From Paralithodes platypus (Eukaryota > Arthropoda > Malacostraca > Decapoda > Lithodidae), in assembly GCA_032716605.1 (NCBI GenBank), contig CM064538.1:23670713-23734712 (forward strand): DNA of 64,000 nt, given 5' to 3'. The notes under the pieces were generated by a model. That model did not search any database. It was not told the origin of the DNA and worked only from the letters and a program-made list of their open reading frames with translations. Below, piece after piece: positions 1 through 11,400 of this stretch. Each line of letters opens with the position of its first letter. Positions within the stretch are counted from its first letter, which is position 1. Made by a program: the position numbers and the translations under genes.

Positions 1-304
1 GGGGGGTTTTTTTTTAAGCTTGATGGAGGTCTAGAAGTTTTTTTTTAAAGCTTGATGGAGGTCTAGAAGGGGGTGTTTTTAAAGCTTGATGGGGGTCTAG
101 AAGGGGGTGTTTTTTAAAGCTTGATGGAGGTCTAGAAGGGGGTGTTTTTTAAGCTTGATGGAGGTCTAGAAGAGGGTGTTTTTTAAGCTTGATGGAGGTC
201 TAGAAGAGGGTGTTTTTTTAAAGCTTGATGGAGGTCTAGCGAGGAAACTAATAAAATATTAAATTAATGAATAAACCGACCAAAATACAAACACCATACC
301 CTTA
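1..304 (+). mobile_element. Family A fold-back element, 3' part with tandem subterminal repeat
   Basis: The window opens inside a family A copy. About six head-to-tail copies of a 35-40 bp unit (AAGCTTGATGGAGGTCTAG plus a GGGGGTGTTTT-like run) fill 1-240, followed by the usual 3' end (GCGAGGAAACTAA) and a terminal CCCTTAA at about 298-304. The 5' end lies outside the window. Confidence 0.75.
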
Positions 305-896
305 AGTGTACAATGTTTACAGGATGGGTGGGGGGTGGGGGTGGGGGGGGGGGGTTATTTGGTTGATCCCGTTGTTTACATAACCTCCATAGTAACTCAC
401 CCACCCGCCCCCCGTCGCTACCTGGCAACACACACACACACACACACACGTACCGTCATACGTACCGTAGTGTAGTGTAGTGTGTGTATCGGGACGTGTA
501 CCTTCTGTGTGTGCGTGTCATGTCGTTTGCCAATGGGAACGCTTATGTGGTGCCACGTAACATGGGAGTAGCCTACTGGTACTGGTATAGGATTTTGTTC
601 AATAACTATTGGGGGGTGTATCTTGTTTTCTCTTGCCATTCGTTTAAGGAGCCCCCCCCCCCCCCACACACACGCGCGAGCAAGCGAAAACCTATTCCCC
701 CCCCCCCCCCCCCCCAGCCCCTTTTCAAGCTAAATATCCTATCTAGGCTACAGACAAATGTGGCCAAACTATCGAGGTGAAACAGGGGAGTGTCCAGAAA
801 GACCCACCTCGTACTGTACAAGATAGGGTTAATTCGTGATCCGTGTTGTGTGGGTTGGGGTTGTTTACTGTTGTTAGGGTGGGAGATGGTTTGCTT
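305..896. other. Low-complexity stretch, no gene
   Basis: It holds a G tract (331-354), (CA)n at 428-449, and C tracts around 651-666 and 690-717. The intervening sequence has no convincing exon, and reading frames here are driven by homopolymers. Confidence 0.5.
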
Positions 897-1220
897 TTTA
901 TGGACCTCCTTCTCCCTCATGTCTAGCCTCATTAGTTCTGAGATTTTAAGATGTTTGCCCTATTAGTTATGGTGATTTAAAGATTTTTCGCCCCATTTTT
1001 TGCCAATATTAAGACCTTGCATGCAATATAGGTGTCGATTTTTCCCTGGCGAGCGATAGCGAGCCTGTATATTAAGAGAGAGTGGCCTTCGGCTGGGAAA
1101 ATTTTCTATCGAAAAATGTACAAATTTATCCTGAAGGGGGATACTCGGTGTGTTTAAGCTTGGTGGAGGTCTAGGGAAGAAACAAAAAAAACAAAAAAAA
1201 AATTATACTAATCTATTTTC
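897..1220 (+). mobile_element. Family A fold-back element, 5' truncated
   Basis: It contains the family A series of CCCCATT/TTAGTT blocks, the box GGCGAGCGATAGCGAGCC at 1048-1065, the hairpin GGCCTTCGGCTGG, the stem TTTTCTATCGAAAAATG and the AAGCTTGGTGGAGGTCTAG 3' block. The terminal TTAAGGGG is not evident. Confidence 0.75.
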
Positions 1221-1269
1221 ATTAATTTCACTTTAACACCAAACGCCTCCCTAAGAAATTAATGAAAGC

Positions 1270-1306
<37 letters not shown>

Positions 1307-2018
1307 TAAATAAAATAAGCCAATTAATTGGTGGCTTTGTGGTTGTCTACTGTTCTGTACTGTTTGGGGTTGTTTACTTTTATGGTTGTTTACTGTTGTT
1401 AGGGTGGCTTTGTTATGGTTGACCTCCAGTTAACCAATAGGCGCTGGAGGGGTGGGGGGGGGGGGGGTTGCTGAGCGGGGATCAATACAGGAGGCCGGCC
1501 GCCGACGCAAATCACACGGCACACCATCGATTTTCTCTCTCTCTCGCTCCACCTTCCCTTCCCTCCCCCCTTCATCCTCCACCTCCCCCGTCTTCTCTCC
1601 CCTCCTCCTCCACCCCCACCCACCTTCCTCCCTCTTCTCTATCTCTCCCTTCCTGCATCACAAGCGACTGGAGTTTTCGTAGAGAGGCTCCAGTCCTGAC
1701 GTTATTCTTGACTTACAGTGTGCTGGCTTAATAATCCAATAGGGTTGATAGCCTCTGAAGTCCTATTTTAACTAACTAACTATATTCCTACATCTCCCTC
1801 CTCCCCCCCCCCCCACCTTCCCTCCTCCTCCATCACCCCCATCCTCCTCCTCCTAATATCTTTCCCTTCCTTCATCTCCCCCTCCCCCTACCACCCCACC
1901 TTCCCTTCTCCTCTCCCCCTCCATCCCACCCCCTCCTCCTCCCTTTAATCCCTCTTTCTCCCCCCCCCCCCACCATCTTGTCACTCGTCGTATTGCGAGC
2001 TGCACGTGGCATCTCCCC
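1221..2018. other. Simple-sequence-rich region, no gene
   Basis: (ATA)n lies at 1270-1304 and long C/T-rich runs at 1538-1650 and 1790-1980. The C/T-rich stretches are polypyrimidine on the + strand. No exon-like frame with family similarity was seen. Confidence 0.5.
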
Positions 2019-2020
2019 TG

Positions 2021-2067
<47 letters not shown>

Positions 2068-2174
2068 ATATTAGTTAGTAGTTAGTTGGTTGGTAGGGTA
2101 GGAGTGTAGATACCGGGTACATATTTTTTTTTTTTTTTAGAGGGTAGCAGAAAGGTGTAGAGATGAAGTAGAAG

Positions 2175-2240
<66 letters not shown>
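2019..2240. repeat. (TA)n microsatellites
   Basis: Two pure TA runs, about 2021-2060 and 2179-2239, are separated by about 120 bp containing a T tract. Confidence 0.95.
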
Positions 2241-2242
<2 letters not shown>

Positions 2243-2429
2243 GTGTCCTGTTGCGTTGTCATAGTGACCTGCATTATACTGTATATCCCGAGTATACAGT
2301 ATATACCTTATCTTCCCGAGTGCGTGCCTGGACAAACTAATAGCATCATAATTATAATCCCGCCCCCACCCTGATGACGCCGCGGGATAATGTTAGGGAA
2401 CGAGTCACAATAATATATATATATATATA

Positions 2430-2466
<37 letters not shown>

Positions 2467-2467
<1 letters not shown>

Positions 2468-2986
2468 ATGCTCAGGCCCAATCCCCATTTTGGGGGTAGC
2501 CGACTCAAGACAGAGCAAGAACAGGGAAAACACAAAAACAACATAAAACAAAAAATAAACACAGATAAAAAACACAAACTCTCACACATCCAGGTCACCC
2601 AGGAGAGACCCAGAGACCAGGGTTACCAAGGTCGCTCCAGCACTCCCCCGGCCCCTGACCACCAGGAGAGGTTCCGATCTCGGCAGGCAGACATGCAGCG
2701 GAGCCAAAGCGACAAGCCCTCCCACCACACTTCCAGGCACACCCTTCATATTAATCGTCTCCCCGGGCCAGGCGCCTGATGGACTATTATCTAGTCCAAC
2801 TTGCGCCCGACCCCTTACTCCAAATGACCACGTGTTCACTCAACTATTCACAAGCATTCTCCATTCACTCCTGTCCACCACCACTTCCCCTGCCTGATCT
2901 ATAGTCATTCCTCTATCATCCAAAGCCTTTCTTACACAGTCTCTCCATCTCAATGGGGGTCTTCCTGCCCTTCTATCTCCCCTTGT
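2467..2986 (-). mobile_element. RTE-like LINE, ORF2 C-terminus plus 3' UTR with (GATA)n tail
   Basis: On the - strand 2986-2846 encodes GRPPLRWRDCV and DRSEWRMLV, the GRP..RW..CV and DR..WR signatures found at the extreme C-terminus of RTE/craft-type LINE ORF2 proteins, followed by a stop. The 3' UTR continues to about 2467 (conserved GCGCCTGGCCCGGGGAG and CTGTCTTGAGTCGGCTACCCC) and runs into an (ATCT)n microsatellite at 2430-2466, the tail as read on the - strand. The UTR recurs at 8606-8998 and 33012-33204. It is 5' truncated and so dead. Confidence 0.75.
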
Positions 2987-3855
2987 ATATATATATATAT
3001 AATAACGTATATATATATTGATTACTATACTGTATACGTTTCTATCCATATATGCAATTATAATTCCGCTAAGGCAATAATGTTTTGGATAGAGGGCACA
3101 TAAATTTAATAATGGGGCAAGTAACTAATATAATCTTACTGACGTCACAGATTAATAATAATGTAATGGATTGAGACTACGCAGTATATAAATATAAAAT
3201 AAGCGGTGCTCATTATTTTTTATGTGTTAATTTATCCTTGAGGTGACGTGACGGACATGTTGGCTTGAGTCCATGGTGGTGTGGTCAGGAGGCAAAACAT
3301 GCTTATATACATACACACATACATATTCATACATATATATATACCCGTACACGTTACATAATATATAGTACATACACGCATATATAAACATTGCTGATGA
3401 TACATACATATAGCAAACATACTGGACGTCCACAACTACACCTACACACATACATACAGTCACACACACACACACATACTGTCACAGTCTCCCTCTCCCT
3501 CCCCCCCCCCCTTTCCTGACACATCCCTCCCCCCCCCACACACACACATACTGTCACAGTCTCCCTCTCCTCCCCCCCCCCTTTCCTGACACATCCCCCC
3601 CCCCCCCCCCCCCCCCCCACACACACACAGTAATATAGATCTCCATTATAGCTTCTGATCTCCCTGCCAATTAATCCATTAGCTTTTATTACGCCGTCCC
3701 CCGCCCTAATGGAATCATCAATGGTCAGTATATAGTGGACATGAAAAAGTATATATCAAACTAAGGTATACTGATTTCAGGCTCTGTCTCGAGTCGGCCA
3801 CCCCCAGCAATGGTGTATGTGCCTCAGTATTTACATACATACCGTACGTTTGTAC
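2987..3855. other. Repeat and microsatellite stretch, no gene
   Basis: TA runs lie at 2986-3020, (CA)n-rich and C-rich runs at 3440-3630, with a duplicated block TACTGTCACAGTCTCCCTCTCC at about 3478 and 3550. At 3779-3840 there is another copy of the LINE 3' end (CTCTGTCTCGAGTCGGCCAC) followed by TACATACAT. Confidence 0.5.
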
Positions 3856-4066
3856 AGTCGCGCTAATAAGTGATGTCTCGGCACCAAGTATATTTTTATC
3901 AATAATTGGTATCAGCAATGTCTAAAACTTGATTTATTCATAACAAGTGAAATATAGAAACATGTTCCTACACTTACCCACCATATTCAACATCTGACAG
4001 ACATTAATACAGCACAAAGCGAACCAAACTTAATGACAGCTGAGTCATGACTTATTAGCACGACCA
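3856..4066 (-). mobile_element. Family K TIR element (MITE), copy 1
   Basis: The ends are imperfect inverted repeats (GTCGCGCTAATAAGTGATG at the left, CATGACTTATTAGCACGAC at the right), about 210 bp in all. Related copies lie at 4310-4874 (interrupted), 46128-46322 and 47787-48006. It carries the internal TTAA (4004-4007) into which family A inserted in copy 2. Confidence 0.65.
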
Positions 4067-4309
4067 TACACAACCCCCAAGGCTATAAATATTGTGAGTG
4101 ACATCATCATAATCTCTCACTATTGGTAATTCGTATGCTGTACTGTACTCCACTCAAGGACTCTACCAGTAAAGAATTGATAAGGTGTGTTTGCGATGCA
4201 CTTGAAGGTGTATAGAATCTACCCTTGGGTTTTATACCGCAGTACTGTACTTGTTTTATCACTTTCACCTCGCCGTACGCTTTAGTAGTAGTAGTTTTTT
4301 TTTTTTTTT

Positions 4310-4874
4310 TTAATGCTCGCCTTATGCTGTATTAAGGGGAGATTTCTACCTGGAGGATTTTTTTCTGGACCACTTTCGCCCTCCTGTTTAGCCCCATTGT
4401 TTTTGAGAGACGTTCGCCCCATTAGTTTGGCGATTTTAAGAACCCTCGCCCCATTTCTGTCAATTTTAAGACCATTCGTGACAATTAGGTGTCGATTTTT
4501 TCCTGGCGAGCGATAGCGAGCCTGTAATTTAAGGGGAACCGGCCTTCGGCCGGGAAATTTACCTACCGAAAAATGTACAAATTTATCTTGAAAGGGGGTC
4601 TAGGGGGAGTAATTTTAAGCTTGATGGAAGTCTAGGGAATCAACTAAAAACCTCCCCTTAATGTCTTGTCAGATGTTGAATAGGGTGTGTAAAGATGTTT
4701 GTATATCTCACTCGCATTAAGGGTTTAGATAGTGCTGATGCTGCGAAACGTTGTCAATAAAGTGCTCCTGCTCAGGGTGTAAATATTCATGGTCAAAGTT
4801 ATTTTAACACTGATACCAATTGCTGATCAAAATATACTTGGTACCGCGACATCATTTATTTGGCCGACTGTACT
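4310..4874 (+). mobile_element. Family K element, copy 2, split by a family A insertion
   Basis: Family K sequence (TATGCTGTATTAA before, TGTCAGATGTTGAATAGG after) continues on both sides of a family A element at 4332-4661. The right part also contains AACGTTGTCAATAAAGTGC, a segment not present in the other K copies. The intact homologous site is at 46171-46195. Confidence 0.65.
4332..4661 (+). mobile_element. Family A fold-back element, full length, TTAA-flanked
   Basis: It runs from TTAAGGGGAGA to CCTCCCCTTAA, 330 bp. It has the box GGCGAGCGATAGCGAGCC, the hairpin CCGGCCTTCGGCCGG and the stem CTACCGAAAAATG. It sits in family K copy 2, whose empty counterpart has a single TTAA, so TTAA is the target duplication. 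No reading frame of a transposase is present. Confidence 0.9.
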
Positions 4875-5243
4875 TAAGTATACAGTATATTCCGTCATCC
4901 TAGAAAGTCCAGAATCGGGTACTAGAGGGCACTTTCTACACTTTTATTTCTTTGTTCTTTTTTTCCCCCTTGGTTTCATGATGCATTGGTTCTCGCATCG
5001 TCTATTCCTTTCAACTGAGAGAGAGAGAGAGAGAGAGCGCGCGCGCGCGCGTGTTTGAGGGCGGTCTAGCGAGGAAACTAAAAAAAAATATATATATATA
5101 TATAAACACATATATACTGTATATAGACCAAAATATATATATATAAACACATATATACTGTATATAGACCAAAATTAAAACTGTACCCCCCTTAACCTTT
5201 CACCAAACCATCACTAATAATTGCTCTCTTTTTTCTTCCCCAG
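4875..5243. other. Region just upstream of the first coding exon
   Basis: It contains (GA)n(GC)n at 5018-5053, TA-rich runs, and a 60-bp direct repeat of TATATATATAAACACATATATACTG type at about 5087-5170, then a polypyrimidine tract and acceptor (5228-5243). No promoter could be recognised; the transcription start is expected further upstream because of the acceptor. Confidence 0.5.
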
Positions 5244-5248
5244 ACAAG

Positions 5249-5374
5249 ATGGTGACCGAAGGCAAGATGAACAACCCCCTGGTGATCGAAGACGGACCGG
5301 AAGTGCTCAACGTCCGGCTGGGCCAACTCAACCAGCTCCGGAAGAGTCGCCATTTCTGTGATGTCGTCTTGCAG
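5249..5374 (+). CDS. IVNS1ABP: IVNS1ABP-like exon 1 (start codon, start of BTB)
   Basis: Codons 1-42. The exon proper begins at 5244 after a polypyrimidine tract and CAG (5241-5243), so the transcript has an upstream non-coding exon. The first ATG (5249) is used; a second in-frame Met is codon 7. It encodes LNQLRKSRHFCDVVLQ, which matches the human LNALRKSGQFCDVRLQ block that opens the BTB fold. The donor is GTCAGG at 5375 and the phase is 0. The junction text TTGCAGGTCAGGATT recurs at 5741-5755 inside the intron. Confidence 0.92.
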
Positions 5375-5394
5375 GTCAGGATTAGCCTAACCTA

Positions 5395-5426
<32 letters not shown>

Positions 5427-8400
5427 CCCCCCCCCTCATGTTTAGCCCCATTAGTTTTGAGATTTGAAGACGTTAGTTCCGTTAGTTTGTCCATTTTAAC
5501 ACCTTTCGCCCCATTTCGTTTGTAAATTTTAAGACTTTTCGTGCCCTTTTGGTGTCCATTTTTTCCTGGCGAGCGATAGCGAGCCTGTAATTTTAAGAGG
5601 AACCGACCTTCGGCCGAGACATTTTTTCTATCAAAAAATGTACAAATTTATCTTGAAGGGGGGTCTAGGGGGCCAATAGACCAAACAATGTCGCTATCCC
5701 CCTAAGATTATACTCGGTTTCATTTCATCTGACTGTGTTTTGCAGGTCAGGATTTTTTTTTCTATGTGAGTGAGGGAGACAAAAGGCAGAACTGCCTGTA
5801 GCGAGTGCTTACCCCAGAGTTGAAAGAGTGACAGGGCCAAAATCAAGGGACGTTCGAGCCAAAATGCCTGGACACACGGAGTTTGAAGCAATTTAAGTCA
5901 TAGGAAGAGGGAAAGACTGATTCTGGGATAGAGTTCCTGAGCATAGCTGTTGAATAGAAGAAAGACAGAGTAACGTTTCACTCTTGGGTTGGAGAGCTGC
6001 ACAGAGTAGGGGTGGGATTGTGTTGCAAGACGGTTACTACGTACCCTACGTAGGTAGGGTATACACTGGGAAAGCTCTGAGGAACACTGATTATTATAGT
6101 AGCGATAGAATAGCGAGAGAGATGCAACATTGCGGCGAAGAGAGAGAGATTGCAGAGAGTTGGTGAGTGGATGGAAGTTAATGATACGAATTAAGGGGAG
6201 ATGGGTCGTTTTTCTGGACCCCTTTCTCCCTCTTACTTAGCCCCATTAGTTTTTGTTTTAGATTTTAAGACGTTCGGCCCATTAGTTTGGCGATTTTAAC
6301 ACATTTCGCCCCATTTCGTTTTATCAATTTTAAGACCTTTCGTGCCATTTGGGTGTCTATATTTTCCTGGCGAGTGATAGCGAGCCTGTAATTTTAAGAG
6401 AAACGGCATTTTTTCTACCGAAAAATGTACAAATTTAACTTGAAAGGGGGTCGAGTTTTTTTTCTTCCAAGATTAATGGAGGTCTAGTGAGGAAGCTGAA
6501 ACATAATGAATTACCGGTAATAGAACAAAAAAAAAGTCACTATTCCCTTAACCCGGTGGACCCCAAGCGATTTTATATAAATGTACACTCCAGGATCAGC
6601 CTCTTGTAATTTTGTTTCCCCCTGAAAACACATGGGATGGGTTAATAATGAAGGAAAACAAATGCTCACCTAGGTCATTTAGTGGTTCTGAGGGGGCAGC
6701 GGAAAGTCACAATTAACATGGGGTGATGGGTAGGCAATATACTGGAAAATCACTCCTGCACGCGCCCACACGCACGCGGCTGGACTTGGAGGGTTGCCAA
6801 CCATCGGTATTGTTCCGTGGGATCCTAAAGTAGTTCCCATACAAATCTGAACACTCTAGGTGCCATAGGACAAGAGTAATTAAGGCGAACCCACAATAAG
6901 GGGCGACGCGCTCCTCGGTGCTGCTAGGAGAGTGGCGAACACAACCTAAGGTAACCTAAGGTAAGGTAACCGTTGCGTCGCTGGGGTTTAGCGTTACATA
7001 CATACGCGACGACGCATAACCTGGCACTCAAGGGGTTAAGAGAACATGAACCTGGTACTCAAGGGGTTAAGAGAACATAACCTGGTACTCAAGGGGTTAA
7101 GAGAACATGTAGGATGATATAGCATAACTTCTTTGCCAACTAATTCCAAAAATGGTGAAATTACGTGAACTATTGGTCCCATAATTCACGATTAAGGTGC
7201 CATTGATTTCCCATCCCCCTATTACTGCAGATATTAAGACTGAGATCAATGTTGCATGCAGAAGGTATTACTAGGGTATTTATAGATACTCGATAAATTA
7301 CTAGAATCGCTCTCTCTCTCTCTCTCTCATAGAGCAATATGATCAGATACTTTGTTTCTCTCTGTTATCAAGCTTATCATATTACTGAATGGGTGAATGT
7401 ATTGAGGGATAAGCCTTTATAACGGCACCTCGTATCTACTTTTCCTATTTTCTGAAGAGTGTAGATAGGGGAGAAGGGGTGTTGGAGAGAGAGGAAGCTG
7501 TTGGAGTGGCTTTGTTGTGTGTGTTATTAGTCTGTATAAGGGGTGTTGGAGAGAGAGGAAGCTGTTGGATTTGCTTTCTGTGTTATTAGTCTGTATATGG
7601 GGTGTTGGAGAGAGAGGGGAAGCTGTTGGAGTGGCTTTGTTGTGTGTGTTATTAGTCTGTATAAAGGGTGTTGGAGAGAGAGAGAGGAAGTTGTTGGAGT
7701 GGCTTTGTTATGTGTGTTATTAGTCTGTATAAGGGGTGTTGGAGAGAGAGAGATGAAGCTGTTGGAGTGGCTTTGTTATTTTGTTATTAGTCTGTATAAG
7801 GGGTGTTAGAGAGAGGAAGCTGTTGGAGTGGCTTTGTTATTTTGTTATTAGTCTGTATAAGGGGTGTTGGAGAGAGAGGAAGCTGTTGGAGTGGCTTTGT
7901 TATGCGTGTTATTAGTCTATGTCGTGGAGATATATATACGGTACTTTGTTTCTCTTTGTTATCAGGCTTATCATATTACTCAATGAGACAAAACGATAAC
8001 GATATTTTGTTTTAGAGATTAGAAACTATCTTGTTTTTATAGAGATTAGCATAGTTGAAGGGGCAGCTTTGTTTACATAATTATGGTAAGGGCAGTGTCA
8101 CACGAGCGATTTTTCCGTCAATATTTACGAGAAATTGTAGTCTGGCAGGCTTAAGATTTCAGTTATATCAGAAATCAGCCACCTGACATAATCTTCCTTC
8201 TGTCTAGTTTTCGATCCCAATGTGAAAAAGCCTCAGAATAAGCTTGCTCATCTAAAATTGCCGGAAAAAGCGCTCGTTTGACACCGGCTGAAGCCTCAAA
8301 TAACCGCTTCTGTACCCGCGACGTCTTTTGTTTTATTGGATGTCGGCTACATTTCGACGATTGTATGAAGATTAGGAAGGATATATGGTAACTAAAAGGG

Positions 8401-11400
8401 CGAATAGAGATAGTCTGTCGCCTTTTGATGGATAGACTTCCTTCCTAAGCTGAATAAATTAATCTATTAGTTGCCAGAATATAATTAAAAGAATGTCACG
8501 GGTACTGAATGGGATAATTGGCTACCGATATATCATAATACAATTATTATTGTGCATGGATGTCGAATACGAATAACAAATACGAATACTCCATCCCTGG
8601 TGATAACGCGGTTGTATGGAGAGGGGGTCAAGCGCCAGTTAAACTAGATAATAGTCCATCAGGCGCCTGGCCCGGGGAGCCAGTCTATGTTGTGAAGGGC
8701 CATGCCCGGAAGTAAGATGGGCAGGTATTTTGGTGGTCGGCTTCGCTGCGTGTCTGTCTGGTAAGACTGGAACCATTCCGGGAGGTCTAGGACCTGGGAT
8801 ATTTTTGCTGGAGACCCCAAATGGGCCTAGGTCTCTGGGTCTTCTCCTGAGTGACCAGGATGTGTGTGATTGTTTTTTTGTTTTTTTTATTTATTTATTT
8901 TTTTTATTTTGTGTTCTGGTGTATGTGTTCGGGCTCTGTCTCGAGTCAGCCACCCCCAGCTGTGGGGTATGTGCCTGGGTATATACATACATACATGACT
9001 ATTATTATTATTATTATTACTATTATTCTTTACAGGTGGGTAGCTCTGAGATCCACGCCCACCGTGCCGTGTTGTCCTGCGCGTCACCGTACTTCTTCGA
9101 GCTCTTCACCTCCGAGGACGAACGGAAGACTGCGCACGAGGGCAGGGTAAGGCTAAATAACCTATGGAGAACTTCTTATTGTAATATATATATATATATA
9201 ACCTATAAGCTTAGGAAGGACCTCTAGCAATAATAAGGCTTCAATCTAACTCATCCAACCCTTTGAAGTACCACAGATCCTTCCTAAGCTGTATAATATC
9301 ATATAAATATAGCTAGAATAATTATAACACGTTGCTGGTACTCAAAGAGATATATATACATTATACAGTATATATATATATATATATATATATATTGAGA
9401 ATATATCACAAATACACGTGAGCCACTAAATGTTTCTAGTCTCTCAGTGGGGATCGAACCATCGACCATCAGAACGATAGCCGACGCTTAATCAATTACA
9501 CCACGGCAGAGTGCCGTGGTGTAATTGATTAAGCGTCGGCTATCGTTCTGATGGTCGATGGTTCGATCCCCACTGAGAGACTAGAAACATATTTTTTTTT
9601 TTTTTTTTTTTGTATATTAATTTGTTTTGCAAGTTTGATATGTTAATGTCTTTATTAAGCTGAACTATGATGCCTATTGATAACCAGAATAAAATAGATA
9701 TGACAGGATTGTATTGAAAATGTTAATTAAGTCTCGTAAGTGTTGATGACATGTCCCTGCTGAATAGATGTTTACATAATGCTGATTAACGTGCTTACAC
9801 GATGCTGACTCAGCTAACATGGCTCTTGACTATACTTTCACGATACAAACCCTATACGTACGTACATGATGCTGATTGTATACATACGTACATGATGCTG
9901 ACTTAAGGTTTGCATGATACTAATTTAATGCTTTCATAATACTATGTTTAGGATTACAATGCTGACTATGCTTACATAATGCTGACTATGCTTACATAAT
10001 ACTGACTATGCTTACATAATACTGACTATGCTTACATAATACTGACTATGCTTACATAATACTGACTATGCTTACATAATGCCGACTAAATAGCACTGTA
10101 TGAATATTCCCATATTCAAAATATGCTATAGGGGTGCAATGCCTGGTGAGTTATCTGCTCAACAGGTGGCGTTGTGTGTGTGTGTAAGTGTGAGAGTCCG
10201 AGTGTAGGGGGTGAGACAGTGAAGCACGGGAACGAGGTGGCTTCAGAGATGGGGTCGTTTCGGGCCATGAGTGAGCACCGTGCCTCATGTGAAGGCAAGA
10301 TGGCAGGTGCTCGTTGTACTCTACGTGCTTCACATGTCTCACTCCCTAGACTGGAACAAGACCTCACGGGCTTCACTGTTCATTGTAAAGCGGTGAATGT
10401 TAAGGCTCTCAGCCTATGCCCGAGAGGAAGTTAGTTGGAATATAGAAAAAAAAAAAAAAAAAAATGCTTACATAATACTGACTATGCTTACATAATGCTG
10501 ACTATGCTTACATAATAGACTATGCTTACATAATAGACTATGCTTACATAATGCTGACTATGCTTACATAATGCTGACTATGCTTACATAATGCTGACTA
10601 TGCTTACATAATACTGACTATGCTTACATGATGCTGACTATGCTTACATAATGCTGACTATGCTTACATGATACTGAGTATGCTTACATGATGCTGACTA
10701 TGCTTACATAATGCTGACTATGCTTACATAATGCTGACTATGCTTACATGATACTGACTATGCTTACATGATACTGACTATGCTTACATGATGACTATGC
10801 TTACATAATGCTGACTATGCTTACATGATACTGACTATGCTTACATAATGATGACTATGCTTACATGATACCGACTATGCTTACATAATGCTGACTTTAC
10901 TTACATAATGACTATGCTTACATGATACTGACTATGCTTACATGACTATCCTTACATGATGACTATGCTTACATAATACTGACTATTCTTACATGATGCT
11001 GACTATGCTTACATGATACTGACTATGCTTACATGATACTGACTATGCTTACATAATGCTGATGACTATGCTTACATGATGCTAACTATGCTTATATAAT
11101 GCTGACTATACTTACATGATATTGGCTATGCTGACTATGCTTACACGATGCTGACTATGCTTACATGATGCTGACTATGCTTACATGGGTTGTATCCATA
11201 TGGCCCCGTTCAGCCTACTGTTTTAAGGCGTTTATCCCCATACAGGTGTCAATTTATTCCTGGCGAGCAGTAATGAGCCAGCATATATTTAAGTGGTTTT
11301 TGACAGCAGGCTGAATTGGTAAATTTTTTGATAGAAAAATGTCTCCGGCAAAGCCGAATTTCTTCATACAAAAAAAATAAAAATAATAATAAATAAATAC

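Noticed and set aside
1399..1731. Ser/Pro-rich open frames on both strands
   Set aside because: Translations of C/T-rich simple sequence.
4739..4790. Polyadenylation signal AATAAA in CAATAAAGTGC upstream of the Kelch gene as evidence for another gene
   Set aside because: The text recurs in dispersed repeats (20780, 48290) and no coding exon precedes it.
8730..9227. Long + strand open frame of 165 codons overlapping Kelch exon 2
   Set aside because: Only 37 codons are the real exon; the rest reads through a LINE 3' UTR and an (ATT)n run.
9956..11188. CRISPR-like array
   Set aside because: Units are contiguous without unique spacers; it is a satellite in a eukaryotic intron.
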